Below, piece by piece: positions 47,985 through 61,311 of a stretch of DNA of 64,000 nucleotides. The stretch comes from Taeniopygia guttata (lineage: Eukaryota; Chordata; Aves; Passeriformes; Estrildidae). The number at the start of each line of letters is the position of its first letter. Position 1 is the stretch's first letter. The stretch covers positions 85,726,501-85,790,500 of the forward strand of contig NC_133024.1 of the NCBI RefSeq assembly GCF_048771995.1. The letters run 5' to 3'. The notes below the pieces were generated by a model. The model ran no database searches and was not told where the DNA came from. It worked only from the letters and a program-made list of their open reading frames with translations. The position numbers and the translations under genes were made by a program.

Positions 47985-49002
47985 AAGACAGGCATGATGG
48001 CTCATGGATCAGCTGCAAAGGGTTGGAGTAAATGGGGCTGCATCAGGCTGCTGACCAGTCAAGTGGGGTTCTATCTTAGGCCCAGTTCTCTTTGACATCT
48101 TTATAAATTATTTGGACACAGAACTCAAAGGGTTACTAAGTAAGTATGCCTAGGATACTATACTGGGAGGAGCTGTCAACTCTGTCCCGGGCAGAGAGAA
48201 TCTGCAGAGAGAGCGACCTTGACAAATTAGAGGGCTGGGCAATCACCAACCACATGAAATTTAGCAATGACAAGTGCCAGATCCTGCTCCCAGGGTGGGG
48301 CAACCCTGGATGCACAGCCAGGCTGGGGGACAAGAGGCTGGAGAGCAGCCCTGTGGAAACACCCCTGGGAGTCCTGGTCAGTGGCAAGTTGAACATGAGC
48401 CAGCAGTGCCCTGGCAGCCAGGATGGCCAGCCCCGTCCTGGGGTGCAGCAGCATGGCCAGCTGGGCAAGGGAGGGATTGTCCTGCTCTGCTCTGAGCTGG
48501 GGAGGCCTCATGGTTGCCTCAGCATAAGAAGCATCCAAGGCTATTAGAGAGCGTCAAAGGAGGGCTGTGGAGGTGGTGAACGGCCTTGAGGGGAAGCCAC
48601 ATGGGGAGTGATGAGGTCAATTTGTTTGTTCAGCCTGGAGGAGACTGAGGGGAGACCTCATTACAGTCCTAGGCGGTGAAAGGGGGAAGAGGAAGTATGG
48701 ACAATGGTCTCTTCTCTGTGGTGCCCAGTGACAGGACCCAAAGGAATGGCCTGAAGTTGTGCCAGAGGAGGTTCGGGTTAGATATTGTAGGAACAGGTTT
48801 TTTACCCACAAAGTGGTTGGGCACTGGAACAGCTCCCCAGGGAAGCTGTCACGACACCAAGCCTGACAGAGTTAAAAAAGCATTTGGACAGTGTTCTCAG
48901 GCACATAGTGTGACTCCTGGGGTGGTTCTGTGCAGGACCAGGAGCTAGACTTGATGACCCTTGTGGGTTCCTTCCAACTCAGGATGTTCTATGATTCTGT
49001 GA
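47985..49002 (+). mobile_element. CR1 LINE, 5'-truncated, ~1 kb, with RT remnant
   Basis: The largest repeat in the window. Translated pieces still match the CR1 reverse-transcriptase C-terminal part: LFDIFINYLD-like near 48090, [20 protein letters not shown] near 48260, [13 protein letters not shown] near 48370, and SDRTQRNGLKLCQRRFGLDI near 48730. It ends in the CR1 terminus CTATGATTCTGTGA. Pieces fall in different frames, so the copy is dead. Orientation + strand, truncated at the 5' side as is usual for target-primed insertion. Confidence 0.93.
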
Positions 49003-49495
49003 CGGCTCCCATTTCCACTCAAGGGCTGTGAAAGGAGGGCACTTAGCCAGAGGGCAGGATGGAGCTCCTATTTGGAAAGGAAATATTTATTTATTTAGAA
49101 ATATCATCGTCATCATCGAAATTACTCAAAAAACATTAAATCAAATGCAAACTTTGAATTTTCTACTTTTCTATTTTTTATGAAGGAACATCTATGAATG
49201 TGTGTATGTAGATGTTTATTTGAGGATTAAGCTCAACACAGGCTTAGTTTGGAAAACAAGCCACTACTGACCCCAAAGATCATGAAGGCAAGCAATGAAG
49301 ACTGAAATGGATGGAACAAATAGAAATTGTGAAAAGAAGCTCAGATGTCTGAAATGTTTATTAGACTGCATTTTTTAAGCCCCAGGACACTTGAATACAG
49401 ATAAATACTCACAATGGGTCAGCTCACAAGCATTCAACAATTCCATATCTTTCCTTGATGACTGCTCCTTGGGTCACAGATTCTAATGCTCCACA

Positions 49496-49540
49496 GATAA
49501 ATAAATAAATAAATAAACAAATAAATAAATAAATAAATAG
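49496..49540. repeat. (AAAT)n microsatellite
   Basis: About eleven tetranucleotide units of ATAA/AAAT with one interruption (AACA). Confidence 0.97.
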
Positions 49541-50565
49541 GGCCATAATTTGTGTCTCCATGTTTCTAATGTCGCTAGTGGGCACTCTGGGGCTTTAGGG
49601 GTTTCTGGAAGAGCCCTGGTTGAAACCAGGGACACCTGTAAAATTGTTTTATTCAACATTAGCATCCTAAAAAGAGATTTAAATCAGCCACATGTCAAGA
49701 CAGCCTTTAAAATCAGAAACATAAAAATAAACCCCTACAGACTTGCGTTAAAAGATAGCTCTGAACTCAACAGCTCTGAAGTCTAATAAGTGCAATATAA
49801 ACATCTTTTGAGCAAAACATACTGCTGAAAAGAATGGTTTTTGTGTTACAAAAATCAATGCAATCTGCAGGGACTGAATCAAATAGCTGTACAGTCTACT
49901 TTCTGATTCATTTTGCTTTCATAAGTAAGGGATGCTAGGATGAAATAGAATATGCATGTAGCTGGAATGGTTGGGATATACATGGTGAGAAATATAATCA
50001 CTTTTTTCCTGCTTGGAATTTGACAGGACATATGCTTTACTTTGCTTTCATTAATATATCAAGATGTATTCGTCATGTGGAGAAAACCACTAATTCATGA
50101 AAATGCAGATTAGATGCCACAACCCCTAAACTAGCAGAGAACCTTTCACTTAGGTATAATTATGAAATACTACCATCATCCAGACTTCTGCTGGCATGCA
50201 GGATTTGCTATCATAATTCACACATATATTTTTGTGTGAGTTAGACTTGCAGCTCATATTTTCAAAGCATTTGTGTCAGTCTCTGAGCTTTTTTACTTTA
50301 AAGTAAATATATAACTGCATGAAAAAGATTGGCAGTGTCACCAGAAGCATCTCTTTATTCTAAAGTGGAGATGAGTCAAGCAAAAATTAAATTATAATAA
50401 GTAATGCCCATATTAAATGCAGTTATCTTACATGCAGCTTCTTACTTGCTAGGACTGAGGTAAATATCTACTTTTTACAGTGTTGTGAATATTAATTTTT
50501 TTTAGTTTGTCATATGGGAAATGAATTAACTGAGTGTTGTAAGACCAGTCTGTGCCTTATGAGAG

Positions 50566-50584
50566 ATATCCCTACTAGGGATAT
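50566..50584. repeat. 19-bp perfect palindrome
   Basis: ATATCCCTA and its exact complement around a single C. It is too long to be common by chance at any given site, though expected occasionally in 64 kb. Confidence 0.9.
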
Positions 50585-51186
50585 GTCCGTAGGAGAAAGC
50601 AAGTGAGTCCTGAGAGGGCTCTGTTCATTCTTGGAGCTGCATGAGTTTAGTGCTGAGTTCAGTGTACCCTTAGACACAGCAAGGTGAAGGGTTCATACTT
50701 GATACCAGGCTGAATATGGTACCACTTTTGTGTTCATTCACAACACCACACACCTGGCTGCTCCAGGGCACAGGCAAAGCAAGGCTGCTTCTGCCTACAA
50801 AGTATTGTGGGCATATTCTAGTCACTGTTTCCCAGCTCTTAAACAAACGAAATGCACATACATGGAGAAGAGGAGATGGGAGGATTGTGGTCATGGCACT
50901 GGACTGAATCTGATTTTTTCTGTGAGGCCTTGGTATTTCCTAATATTTATTTTAACTCCTCTTCTGACAAGCTGGAATAAAGATTCTGGCTTCTGTATTG
51001 TACAGGGTTGGCTTTCTATATGGTCATGACAGGTTTGGTTTTGAGGGACCGTAAAAGTTCCAAGCCAGAGGGAGAGGGAGCAAACCAGAAAGGTTGAAAT
51101 GTTAAACAATGTATTGCAATAACAGAGGTGTTTGTTTGGTAGGGTTTTTTTTGGTTTGATGGGTTTATTTTCTAGCCTGGAGAATT

Positions 51187-51195
51187 TATAAAAGG
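51187..51195 (+). promoter_or_regulatory. Isolated TATA-box consensus
   Basis: TATAAAAGG, followed within about 50 bases by a C/T-rich stretch. No recognisable first exon follows; could be chance. Confidence 0.2.
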
Positions 51196-53699
51196 ACAGC
51201 AAAGCAATGGCAATCTGCTTGTCACATCACAGCCCATCGCAGCCCTCCCTCTCTCCTGCGCTGTCACTGTGCACCCACTGAATGAATAGGCAAACCCAAC
51301 TTCATTTCAGCTTTGGACAAAGACTGTCAGTCACTTCTGACAACAAGCATTTGGTGCCCATTTTTAGCAAGATTTTAACAGATCAATCTATATCTGGTGG
51401 TTCAAAGAAGCAGTTCCATCTGCGTGCTGCTTCGTACTTGCAAATGCTGTGCTTGATCTTTAAACGTATCATTGTTCTGAGCCACCGGCTGCTTCTGTTT
51501 TAATGTAGGTGATCTGATTCACCAAAGTAAGTTAATAATATAAATGGGGAAAATTAAGTTCCTATTTCTATGAAAGCATAAATGTTATCTGAGTTGGTGA
51601 CATTTATGATTCACTGAAAAATATGATTTGTTTTATATGCAGTTGTTGCGCTGCCAAGGAGGTTTTGGTTTTTTTTTTATTTCTAGCAATTTAAGATTCT
51701 CTGTAAAGTAGATGATTTAAGACAGGCAGAAGATGCCTTTTCCTCACTAATCCATTATGCCTGCCTTTTCACTTACTCTTACTCTAGTGCGGGCAAAGAA
51801 GCAGCACTGGTTAGAAATCACTGGATAAATGTACACAGCTCATTTTTCTTTGTAATATGAGGGAGGGAGAAGAAAACCTTATAAAACAGACCATTAAAAA
51901 AAAAGGGAGCAGACAATTCTATCATGATGGATAACACTTACACAATTAAATAAAAATACGCTTGTGATAGCAAAGAGCAGAGCACATTTCATTTTTATCT
52001 GCACTGTCACTCTCCTAATGGTTTCTGTCACAAAACCTAACCAAAACAAATCTTTGAAGCAGACAATGCCTCAGATTTCAGGGATGCAGAGTTCTGCCTG
52101 GTGGATCAGAAAAGTAGGTCAGTGGGTCATTAATGCAAACCTGACAGGAAATAAACCCTGACCTGCTGAAAAGGAAGAGGTTTAGCACAGTCGTCCATTT
52201 GATACACTCTGCACATATCGTTTTCTCTAAATAGGCCTTGTAGTTCAAGCACTGCAAGCCAAAATGCAGATCTGAGGACATCTCAGGGACTGAAATACCT
52301 TCATCCTCTCATATTGTGTGGGCTTCACAAATCACATTACATAGATGTGGAGTTTTCACAACCAAAGAGCGACATATATTACAATTTCTGTGTGCCTGAG
52401 CCTACTGCAAATGATTTTTAGAAACCCTTATGGTCTTATTCTATTACTGACCAAGTCACCACTTAAAATGATTTTCATTTTTCTATGCCCTCCTAAAAGC
52501 CTGGAGTATTTTTGACATTTCATTTTCCAAGAAGACGTGATAGATGCAATGTTGGGAATTTCCACTTGTGGCCTTGCACTGTTAGCTGCTTTGTGGTTTT
52601 CCCCTTATACATGGCGAGGAACATGTGATGGGGAGAGAAAATGAGTCTTATTCCCTTGGGTATATGGGGAGGATGCAATCTGAGCTCCTGCAGGCAAATC
52701 TTCTTCATCCCTGCATTTCTGTCTACTGCTTGTCCAGTCCCTTTGGCCTCCTCTAGCCACCCCAAAGGAGACTCACCAATGGCAGCCTTTGCCTTCAGGC
52801 TTTCCAAATCTCTTTCTTTTTACTTAGTTTACCTTTCTTTGTATAGACCCAAGGGTCTTTTCCTCAAACAAATCCAGGTGTTTTACTCATTTTTCTCTTC
52901 TGATCAAGGAATCAAGAACTTGGGTGGGTTTTGCTTGGGTTTTTTTGGGATTTTTTCACATTGTTAACTTAATCAGAATTTCTTGCTTTGTGCTATTTTA
53001 CTTTGGTGCCAAGTTTTTCCATCTCTCTTACCTTTCTTCTGGAATCAATTTTGTGTTTCACCGCACCTTGAAAAGCCCATTTCAGGAAATTCAGAGTCAG
53101 TGGTTAAGAAATCTACTGCAACTTGGAAATCTTTCATGATATGTTAGTTCTCAGAAACATCTGACAGACAAACATCCTTTGATGGTTGGAGGTATCAAAA
53201 ATACATATAGGAAAGCACAGAAATTTGGAGTTAAGATTTCTTATTTATCTTTCATACAATAATTTCTGTGCACTTCAGCTCTCTTTTTGGATGGCATTGT
53301 ATCTTTGCTGGGCAACTTGAAAACCAAAATGCAGATGTGGCAAAATAAAAAAACCCACACCAAGACAGACACATGCTATATATTGTCCTGCCTGGTTTAG
53401 CTTAAACTTTTCTGAAATGACAATGAGATAATAAACCAAGTGGTGCATGCAGCTGCAGCTACAGTCACTGTATACATTTAAGCAGCGCAGAACATCTCTA
53501 CTCAGTGTCAGCGTGGTTCTGGGTGCCTACTGAGATCATGGACCTGAAAGTCTTGTACTGGCCAGGACAGCTTGTGATCCTCTGAAGGATTAAAGAATCC
53601 ACTTGGCACTGAGAGCACTTCTACAGCAGGAAGAGGAATGGAGGCCAAGCCCCCTGAATCCATGCATGGTCCTCACTGCTGGATTTCATAGAAAGTAAT

Positions 53700-55260
53700 T
53701 GCCTTTGTATGTCTTGAAAGAGGTGTATAATAAACTAGTGGATACCTACATGTCATAGATACTGGTTTGAATCCAAATCAAGTAAACAATTGTTTCTAAT
53801 TATGATTTCAATCATTAACAGAAAATGGTGAATCATTTTTTGCTGCTTGTTTTAACTTAATATTTTCGGTATATTTCCCCACACAAAAGCCTGCCATCAA
53901 TAATTGATGTGGGTTTGTTTGTTTGGTTTTTTTTGTAACACTAGAAGGTGAGCAAATCCACATCAAATTACCTGTGCAGTTATGGTTTACAAACACTTAT
54001 TCAGATCCTTAATTTGTGGGTTACCTAATTTTGAAATGCCAAACAAAGCATTTCTTATTTATTAGATGATTATTCCTTCTTACTTACAATATAAATTAAA
54101 ATGGAATTAATTAAAATATGTGAAATCAATGTTTTGTAATTGTTTGAATCATCTCAGCAAAGCTAACTTAGATGCACTGTCTGTGTTCCCCAAAGTGAAT
54201 GTGCTATAGCATTTTAAGCAACTAAACTCCTTTAATAAACAGAGGAGGTAACATTTCTGTTTGTCTAATTAAATGGATTACTTATGGCCACCTACCTTTT
54301 GATTATCTTTGAACTAGTAATTTTTATCCTTTTGCATTAGTTTTCAATCACTAGGAGTGTTTTTGGTTTTCTAAGTGAGTGCTTGGCTTTCAATTTAAAT
54401 GACCTAGTCCTTGACCAGAGCTACTTGAAAAAAATATAAAGCAGAACATGTTCCATTTGTACTTACAGTAGAAGTTATCTCTGATTAAAAAATTATTTGT
54501 AACTGTAGCAAACCCTTTTTCCAAGTGTTTATTAAATAACTTTCCCTAGGTGAAGGCTATCTTTTCTTAAAACCATGGCTGTAATAATATAGTTGGTTAC
54601 TTTTATTGCAATTTATGTTATTCTAACATGTGATAATAAATATAGCTTTTCCCTTATGTCGTCATATTTTACATTTTAGTTTTAAGCAATTAATAGTTTT
54701 AAGAGAAAAATAAGATTTCATTTCAACTATAATGTACAGATTTTTAATGAAAATATCAATAGATTCAAATCAGTAGAGGAAGTTGATTACACCAACAAAA
54801 CATATTTAGCAACATCTCTGTTGCCATATATGTCAACTTATTTTATGCAGTAAGAACTTGAAAGTATAATTATAATAATTACTTCTCTAGCACTTGAAAG
54901 TACTTCAGACATATTTTGTTGATGAAGGGACATACTATGAGTGCAGTCTAATTCTACTTAAACCCAGAGCTTAAGTCCTACTAGAAATTGGATAAAACAA
55001 AGAATTTGCTGAGTGTTTTGTTAAATTGAAAGCCAGAAGAGAGACACCCAACAATTTAGAGATTAAGGGTCATTCCAGAACGTCTGACTTTGTATTTGGC
55101 ATCTTTTTTTGACATCTCCAAGTAACTATGAAAGTAGTTACATAAAAGTATAAAGTAAGTATAAAGTAATTATAGTATAAAGTAATGATGAAAAATAAAA
55201 GTTGGAGGAGCAATCAAACAAAAATTAAGTCTTTGTTTTAACTAATTTGTCAGAGTGCAA
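53700..55260. other. AT-rich repeat-free block, candidate regulatory DNA
   Basis: About 1.5 kb without recognisable repeats or exons and rich in homeodomain-like TAATTA cores and long AT stretches (for example GGAATTAATTAAAATATG near 54103). A small GTATAAAGTAA repeat lies at 55145-55187. The pattern is like that of conserved noncoding blocks in bird gene deserts, but conservation cannot be judged from one sequence. Confidence 0.3.
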
Positions 55261-56004
55261 AGCAATAATGATGGCAGAATGATGTGCACTTGGGTGCTGC
55301 AACTGAAGTTGTCATCTTGGCTTTAGGGGCCATCCCAGACTGCAGGTGGCAGCTCACTCTTTCAGTTCCATGCACAGATAGGCAGGGCTATGAGGGATTT
55401 TTCCAGAGCCCAAGCTCCAGGCTGCCATCCTGCCCCCAAGCACCCACCCAGATCACCTCCTCTATTGCTCCCCCTTTGGGGACTCTTGCGGATAGATCCT
55501 CATGAGCTGAGATGGCCCCATCTTGATGGAGCTGACAATGAGTACCTGTCCTCAGCACATACCCTACTGCTATGTGTAAGTCAGTGTGGGTTATACAGCG
55601 GGAATTATCTTTGAAATGAATTTCTAAAACAATGCATTTAACATATGAAAGCCTGGGAATCCAAAATGGAAGTTTTTACATACTTGGCATTCAATCGTAA
55701 GCTGGCAGTGACAGCTTTCATCCTACAGAAAACATTTTTTATCTCATGAAAGTTGAAAATAGCTTTGTGCTATACTGGTGCCTCTCGCTAAGATGGGGCT
55801 TTTCATCCGTGACCTACTTTGCTTTCCGCACAATATACCTAATGAGTAATAATGACTTCGGAAAGGGCAGCACTGGAGAAGAAGTTGAAGTAACGCCTTA
55901 AGATGCTGTTTGTGAAAACATCAAACAGAATATTTTTCATCAGGCTGAATAAAAGAATCTGCTTAAAGTACGCACGGGTTTAAGAACTGAACAACGCTCA
56001 ATTG

Positions 56005-56205
56005 CTGTGCACGGCTGGTTGCAGGCCGTCGGCAGAAGGCAGCTGTGGGGCGTGGGGCCGGTGCCGTGTGGTGACAGCCCAGCGGTGGTGCATCCCTGCC
56101 TGCGGCCCTGCAGCGCACCCGTGGGGCTCCGCGGCATCTCGGGAGCAGACAGACCTGCTGGGAGCGGGGCTGCGGCTGAGCGGGTGGGAGAAGCATTAGG
56201 GAGCC
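56005..56205. other. Isolated CpG-rich patch, possible orphan CpG island
   Basis: About 200 bases dense in CpG (CGTCGG, GGGGCCGGTGCCGTG, GCTCCGCGGC, GCTGAGCGGG) in otherwise AT-rich DNA. No coding match on either strand. CpG density this high away from genes suggests an unmethylated element such as an orphan promoter or enhancer. Confidence 0.5.
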
Positions 56206-59200
56206 ACAGAAGATTGGGATACCAAGATCCACCCTCACTTGCTGAGCTGCTCTGTATTTTGCTGGCCTGCCACTTATCAACATGGCCCAGTCCCCAGATA
56301 AATTTGTCCATCTGCTCTTCTGGAGCCCTCCTTTACCCTTCACCACCCTCCAGCTGAGAGCCAGAGCTGTATGACAGCCACCTCCCTCCTTCCTCTGCAC
56401 TGGGGCTGATGCACAGGTCCTGCTTCTCCAGCCCTCCTTGGCTCTCTGAGTTTCCTTCCCTTTGCAAACTCCCAGCCCACAAACCACCCCTGCATTCGCA
56501 GAGGGTAAAGCTCTGTCTCTTCTCACCCTCCCTGCCCCATTGGTACTCCAGCTTCCTAGATGATGTTTATTTTCATTGCAGAAATCTTGGTTAGATAAAA
56601 AAGGTATAATATTACTTCAACTATTACTACTAATAAAATTCTCCTTGCTTTTTAGACTGAAGTACTTTGATTTTGCAGGAGTAGAAAAGATATGCTTTTT
56701 TCTTCTTGGGTGACTGAAAATGTTGAGACTACAAAGGTCATTTATTTTTTTCTTCTCAGGTGAGCTGAGAATATTCTTGACAGTAAGAACATTCCTCGTG
56801 AAACTGTGTAGAAGGAAAAGGATTATATATCAAAAATATATGCAAGTCTCCATTTCAAAAATCCATGCAAGCCACAACACTGTATAATTTTTCTTTCTTT
56901 CTGTCAGCAGATGCCTTTGAGTTTTCTCACCAGGCTGACTTTGAATTGCATTTTGTTTCTTTGCCCATGGAGCATAATCAGAAACCTGGGAAGATCGCAT
57001 GAAAAGCACAAAACGCCTCCCTGAATGATGAAGAGTAAATAAAGCAGGCCAAACGCCAAGCAGCAGAGAGGAGAGATGAAATGCAGAAGGAAGATGAGTT
57101 GTGAGTTTGCTGCTGCGGGGAAGGAGAGGCTCCTCAGCCTCCAACCCTGCCTCAAAAAAGAGTTTCCTGCTTCAGGCACAGCTCAAGACTAAGGTTGATC
57201 TGAGGGATTCAACTTAGAGGTGATCAGCAGGTCTTGAGAATAAATTCCATTTCATACCAATTAGCATAAACTGGTCCTGAGGAGCACCACTGAAAGCCAC
57301 GAGAAGCAGAGAAGGACAGCTGACTTCCCTCACAGTATGTCCAGTAGTATAAAGGAGTATTAAGATGCTGATATTCTCAATGTTCACAGTAGCTGCAAGG
57401 CCCCTTAATAACACTGACATGATCTGAAGGGGCGTTTGTTTAAGTGAAAACCATATGCAGTGCCTTAAGTAGGTCAAGTTCAAAGCCTAGTCAATATTTG
57501 AAAAATTTGTGCAAGTTAAAGAGGCAATGAGAAAAATTAGCATGTGAGCCAACTAGAGCTTTTCTTCCCAACTGCACTTTACGTGGGGAAAATGAGGACA
57601 GTACACAATGAATTGGTATTTGTGTCCTAAATACCCAACTCCTTCTCCAGTTTTCCATAGGAAAAAAAAAAAAGGAAGTAATTCAGACACTCTGTTTCTG
57701 AACTCTTACTTGATCATCCTTTTTTCTAAATTGGGAAATGGAAACTTTGATTTCTCATTGTACCTTTGCCAGAAAAATCAAGAGCTTAAAGTGAGTTTTG
57801 TGTAACTTAATTCCCAAACTTTTACCATACAACCTAATTACAATATGTCACTGCAACTTGGAAAAGCTGGATACCAGATATACACACCACAAAATATAGG
57901 CTATGGATGACAGGAGAAGCCTTTCAAAACAATACCTAAGACTATTTCTTCATTTACAAAAAGCTGAAATGGAAGAGTGATCTAAGGGATGTGGGGAATG
58001 CCAGGACAGGGGAGGAAAAGAGGAAGGGCAGCTCATGCTGGCTCAGGACAGTGACATTTAGGCATAGTTTCTCTTATGTTCCTCTTTAGCCAGTGCACTT
58101 CCAGAAAGCAGCTCAGAGCAGATGTTGTGAGTCATTTTTTGGCAGAGATTCTGGATGAGCTACATTGGTATTTCAGTTCAGATCAGGAGTGCACTTCAGG
58201 AGGGACTATCTCAATTGTCCCCACTTAAAACACTGGTTTTCATGGCAGAGCAACTCTTAGCTTCCAGATGAAACCAAACTGGGAGAGGTACTCTCACTTC
58301 AATGAAATTAACATAAAATTCAAACAATAATACAATATTTATTTATTTCAGGTTTATTTTATTCTTATGGAAACTTAATAGGTCTTGGCTATGCATTTCT
58401 ATGTTCAGTTGTAATTCTAGCTGCAATACCAATTTCATATCTGAGTTTCGCCAAGAAAATTAACCAACCACAAATTGTAACAGCAGTTTTAAGTTAATGG
58501 TCTTGCTTATGTTTCTAAAAATAATTTGGATATGAGGCATGGCAAATAGTATTTTGCTAAGGTAAAGAGAAGAGAGAGAAAAACAGAAAGACATACATTA
58601 TTTTTCTTAAATCTTACATTAACTTTAAAAATATAATGATTTTGTCAGTGCAACAGCATGAGCAATGAGTTATATTAAAATGGACACAAGTGACAGTCTT
58701 TATATAAGTTTGAAACATATTTCCTTCTTTCCAGAGAAAAACATGGTGTCAGTACAGTTAAATAATGGTACAGCTTTTTAAAGTTCACTGTACTTTTCCA
58801 TACACAAATACATACAAGTGCTGTAAGAGAAAAAGTGCGTACTAACAAATTGTCTTAGCCGCCTCATACTGATTCCTAGGCAACACTGATGTGCTTCGGT
58901 TTTACACTTCACTAAGGATAAACAATATGGCAAAAATATTAAAAGCTGTGCAAACATGGTCTCAGGATCTCATCTATGACATCCTTCTGAAAACAATTTT
59001 TTTCCTTATCTAATGCCCTCACAAGAGTACATTTCTCATTACATTTCTGCCAGCTGGAGAATTCCAGTGAAGTGAGAAGAAATAATGAGCAGCATTACAG
59101 CGACCAGGGAAAAGAATACATAAGAAATTAAAAGTATTCTCCACTACACCCATTGCATAAACATGCACCTTCCAGGGAGAAGAGAGAAAAAGTAGCAAGG

Positions 59201-59890
59201 ATATTACTTTGCCCACACGGACCCTGACCCAACAGCCAAGATGTAAAGGCTTGTTTATATTTACAGCTGCCTGTTGCTCGTCAGCCACTCTGAGATGGTG
59301 ATCATGTCTCTTCACTTGTTAAATGGAAAAGAGCAACTGAAAATAACAAGAATCCTTGGCCCTCTTTCTTTGGAGGTGATGTTGTCATGTGAGCAATTCT
59401 TACCTTTGAAGGACCTATAAACCAGCCCCAAACATCTGAGAGCCATGAGATGCAAGTATGGAATCACCTGTTACACTGTTTTCCCTAGCAGGCAATACTT
59501 CTGCATTTATTTTTTACATACCAAATAATAATAATAAAATAATTAATGGTAATAATAATATTTTTAAAAACTCTGCAGATCACTTGATGTTTTCCCATGT
59601 ATAGTATCCTATCTGCCTTCAGAGACGCACTCCCAGTGCCCCAGGCTGAGATGCTTCTATGCTTGATCCATTTAGGCTCCAATGCTTTGAGTAAAGGCTG
59701 AATCAGATACAAATTTGAAGATGTTGAAATTGTTTGAGTTGTTCATACAATATAAGCAGTGTGTACCTTTCACTGCAAAATTCGGTGATTCTTACTGTGT
59801 CATTACTAAACAGGAATATTTGGTGTAGGTTTACTGAAAAAGCCTTGGGTCTTGAGAAACTTTCACATTCGGCTGAGTTTGTATCCTCAG
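56206..59890. other. Gene-free stretch
   Basis: Unique sequence, AT-rich after 56550. No gene or repeat family recognised. Confidence 0.5.
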
Positions 59891-59894
59891 GATG

Positions 59895-59950
59895 AAATAA
59901 TAAAATTATTTCAGTTGGAAAAGACCTCTAAGATTATCCAATACAACCCA
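59895..59950 (-). mobile_element. CR1 LINE 3'-end fragment
   Basis: TTCAGTTGGAAAAGACCTCT followed by AAGATTATCCAATACAACCC is the reverse complement of a CR1 tail. Only the terminal bases remain. Confidence 0.75.
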
Positions 59951-61279
59951 AATGTATTTTCTCAGGGAGTTTTGAGTAAAGAATGACCCAAGAAACCAGT
60001 CTGATCATGACTTTGCTTGACTTTTGAGTATTTCAGAGAAGGGCTGACAGACAAGGAGCCCAGAAACCACATAAAGCAGTTATCAATTGGACTCAGATTG
60101 GCAGTCACATCAGATGAAAGTGCTGCAGTAAAATCTTGGTCTCACAATTAGATGTGGGAAAATAGGATATTTAAACGGAGTTAAATAGTTGCATAAAAAC
60201 CCAAATCAGGATGTTATTTTCACTTAGCAGATGGTTTGTTTTTTCACAATACTTCTTGCAGCCAGTTTGACAGTATACCAGTGCAAAACTAATGCTGTCA
60301 GAGCCAACTACGTGTACTGCAGCATACAACAAAGTAAGGCACTACTGTGAGAAAGTTTGCCTCGAGGCTGTATTTCTAATAGACACTAAGACCATAAGAT
60401 GGAACAAAAATCTATGAAACAAGCATTGAAGAGATGCATTCACACAATGATAAAAGTAAACCAAGGGCAGTATTTTTGGTGCAAGCAAGGCAGAACCCCA
60501 AATATACTGCACTGAGTCAAATTTCTGGTGATCATTAGCTTTAGCAAGTAGTTTGAGTTAGCTCTGAAATCTTTTGGTGAGTTTGTTTTTCTAAATCCAC
60601 CCATCTCTTCTCTCCCCATTGCAGGACAGAACAAAGAGCTTCTTTATTTGCTCTTCCCTCCCTTCCCTTCTCACCCTCCCTCTCATGTCCATAGGACACC
60701 AGGCTTCATTGCTTTTACTCTTTGCAGAATGGCTAGTTTGTGATGGTGACATTATGGTTTTTGGTTCATAGGACAATGTCTCCCAAGGAGTTGTGGGAAT
60801 ACAATACAAGCAATCACAGGAGAGATAAGGAAAGCAGTGTGACTGTGTGTAAAAGGGAAAGGAGAGAAGGAAAGCTCCCCAGGGCCCAGCAAATAAAGTT
60901 GTATATTGGTAGGACAGATGTTTATTTCCTCCCTCTCCTCTTCTTTCTCTCACATGCACACAAACACGCACATTTAATGATTGCAGGCAAACAACCATAG
61001 GCTTTCTTGTAGCACCAAATATAAAGAAGAGGCTGATTATGAGGGTGATATTGCTATACCTTCAGCTATAGCAAAGGGAATACTGAGAGCTGCTGGAAAA
61101 ATAAATTGCTTTTTTACATCGAAGTTCAGTTATATTGAAAATATCCCACTGTGAGAATTCCTCTGTGAAAAGAAAGCAAGAAGGACTGAGGTTGGTATTA
61201 GCTCTGGTAAACTGTAGAGAACTGAGGCCTTCCAGAATTCAAGTGTTCAGACAGATTGCAGAGTGAGAAGGATTATACT

Positions 61280-61311
<32 letters not shown>

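Larger units (their letters stand above)
49003..53690. other. Gene-free stretch
   Basis: AT-rich unique sequence containing the AAAT microsatellite at 49496-49540. A consensus TATA box (TATAAAAGG) occurs at 51187-51195 without an identifiable gene after it. No exon recognised. Confidence 0.5.
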
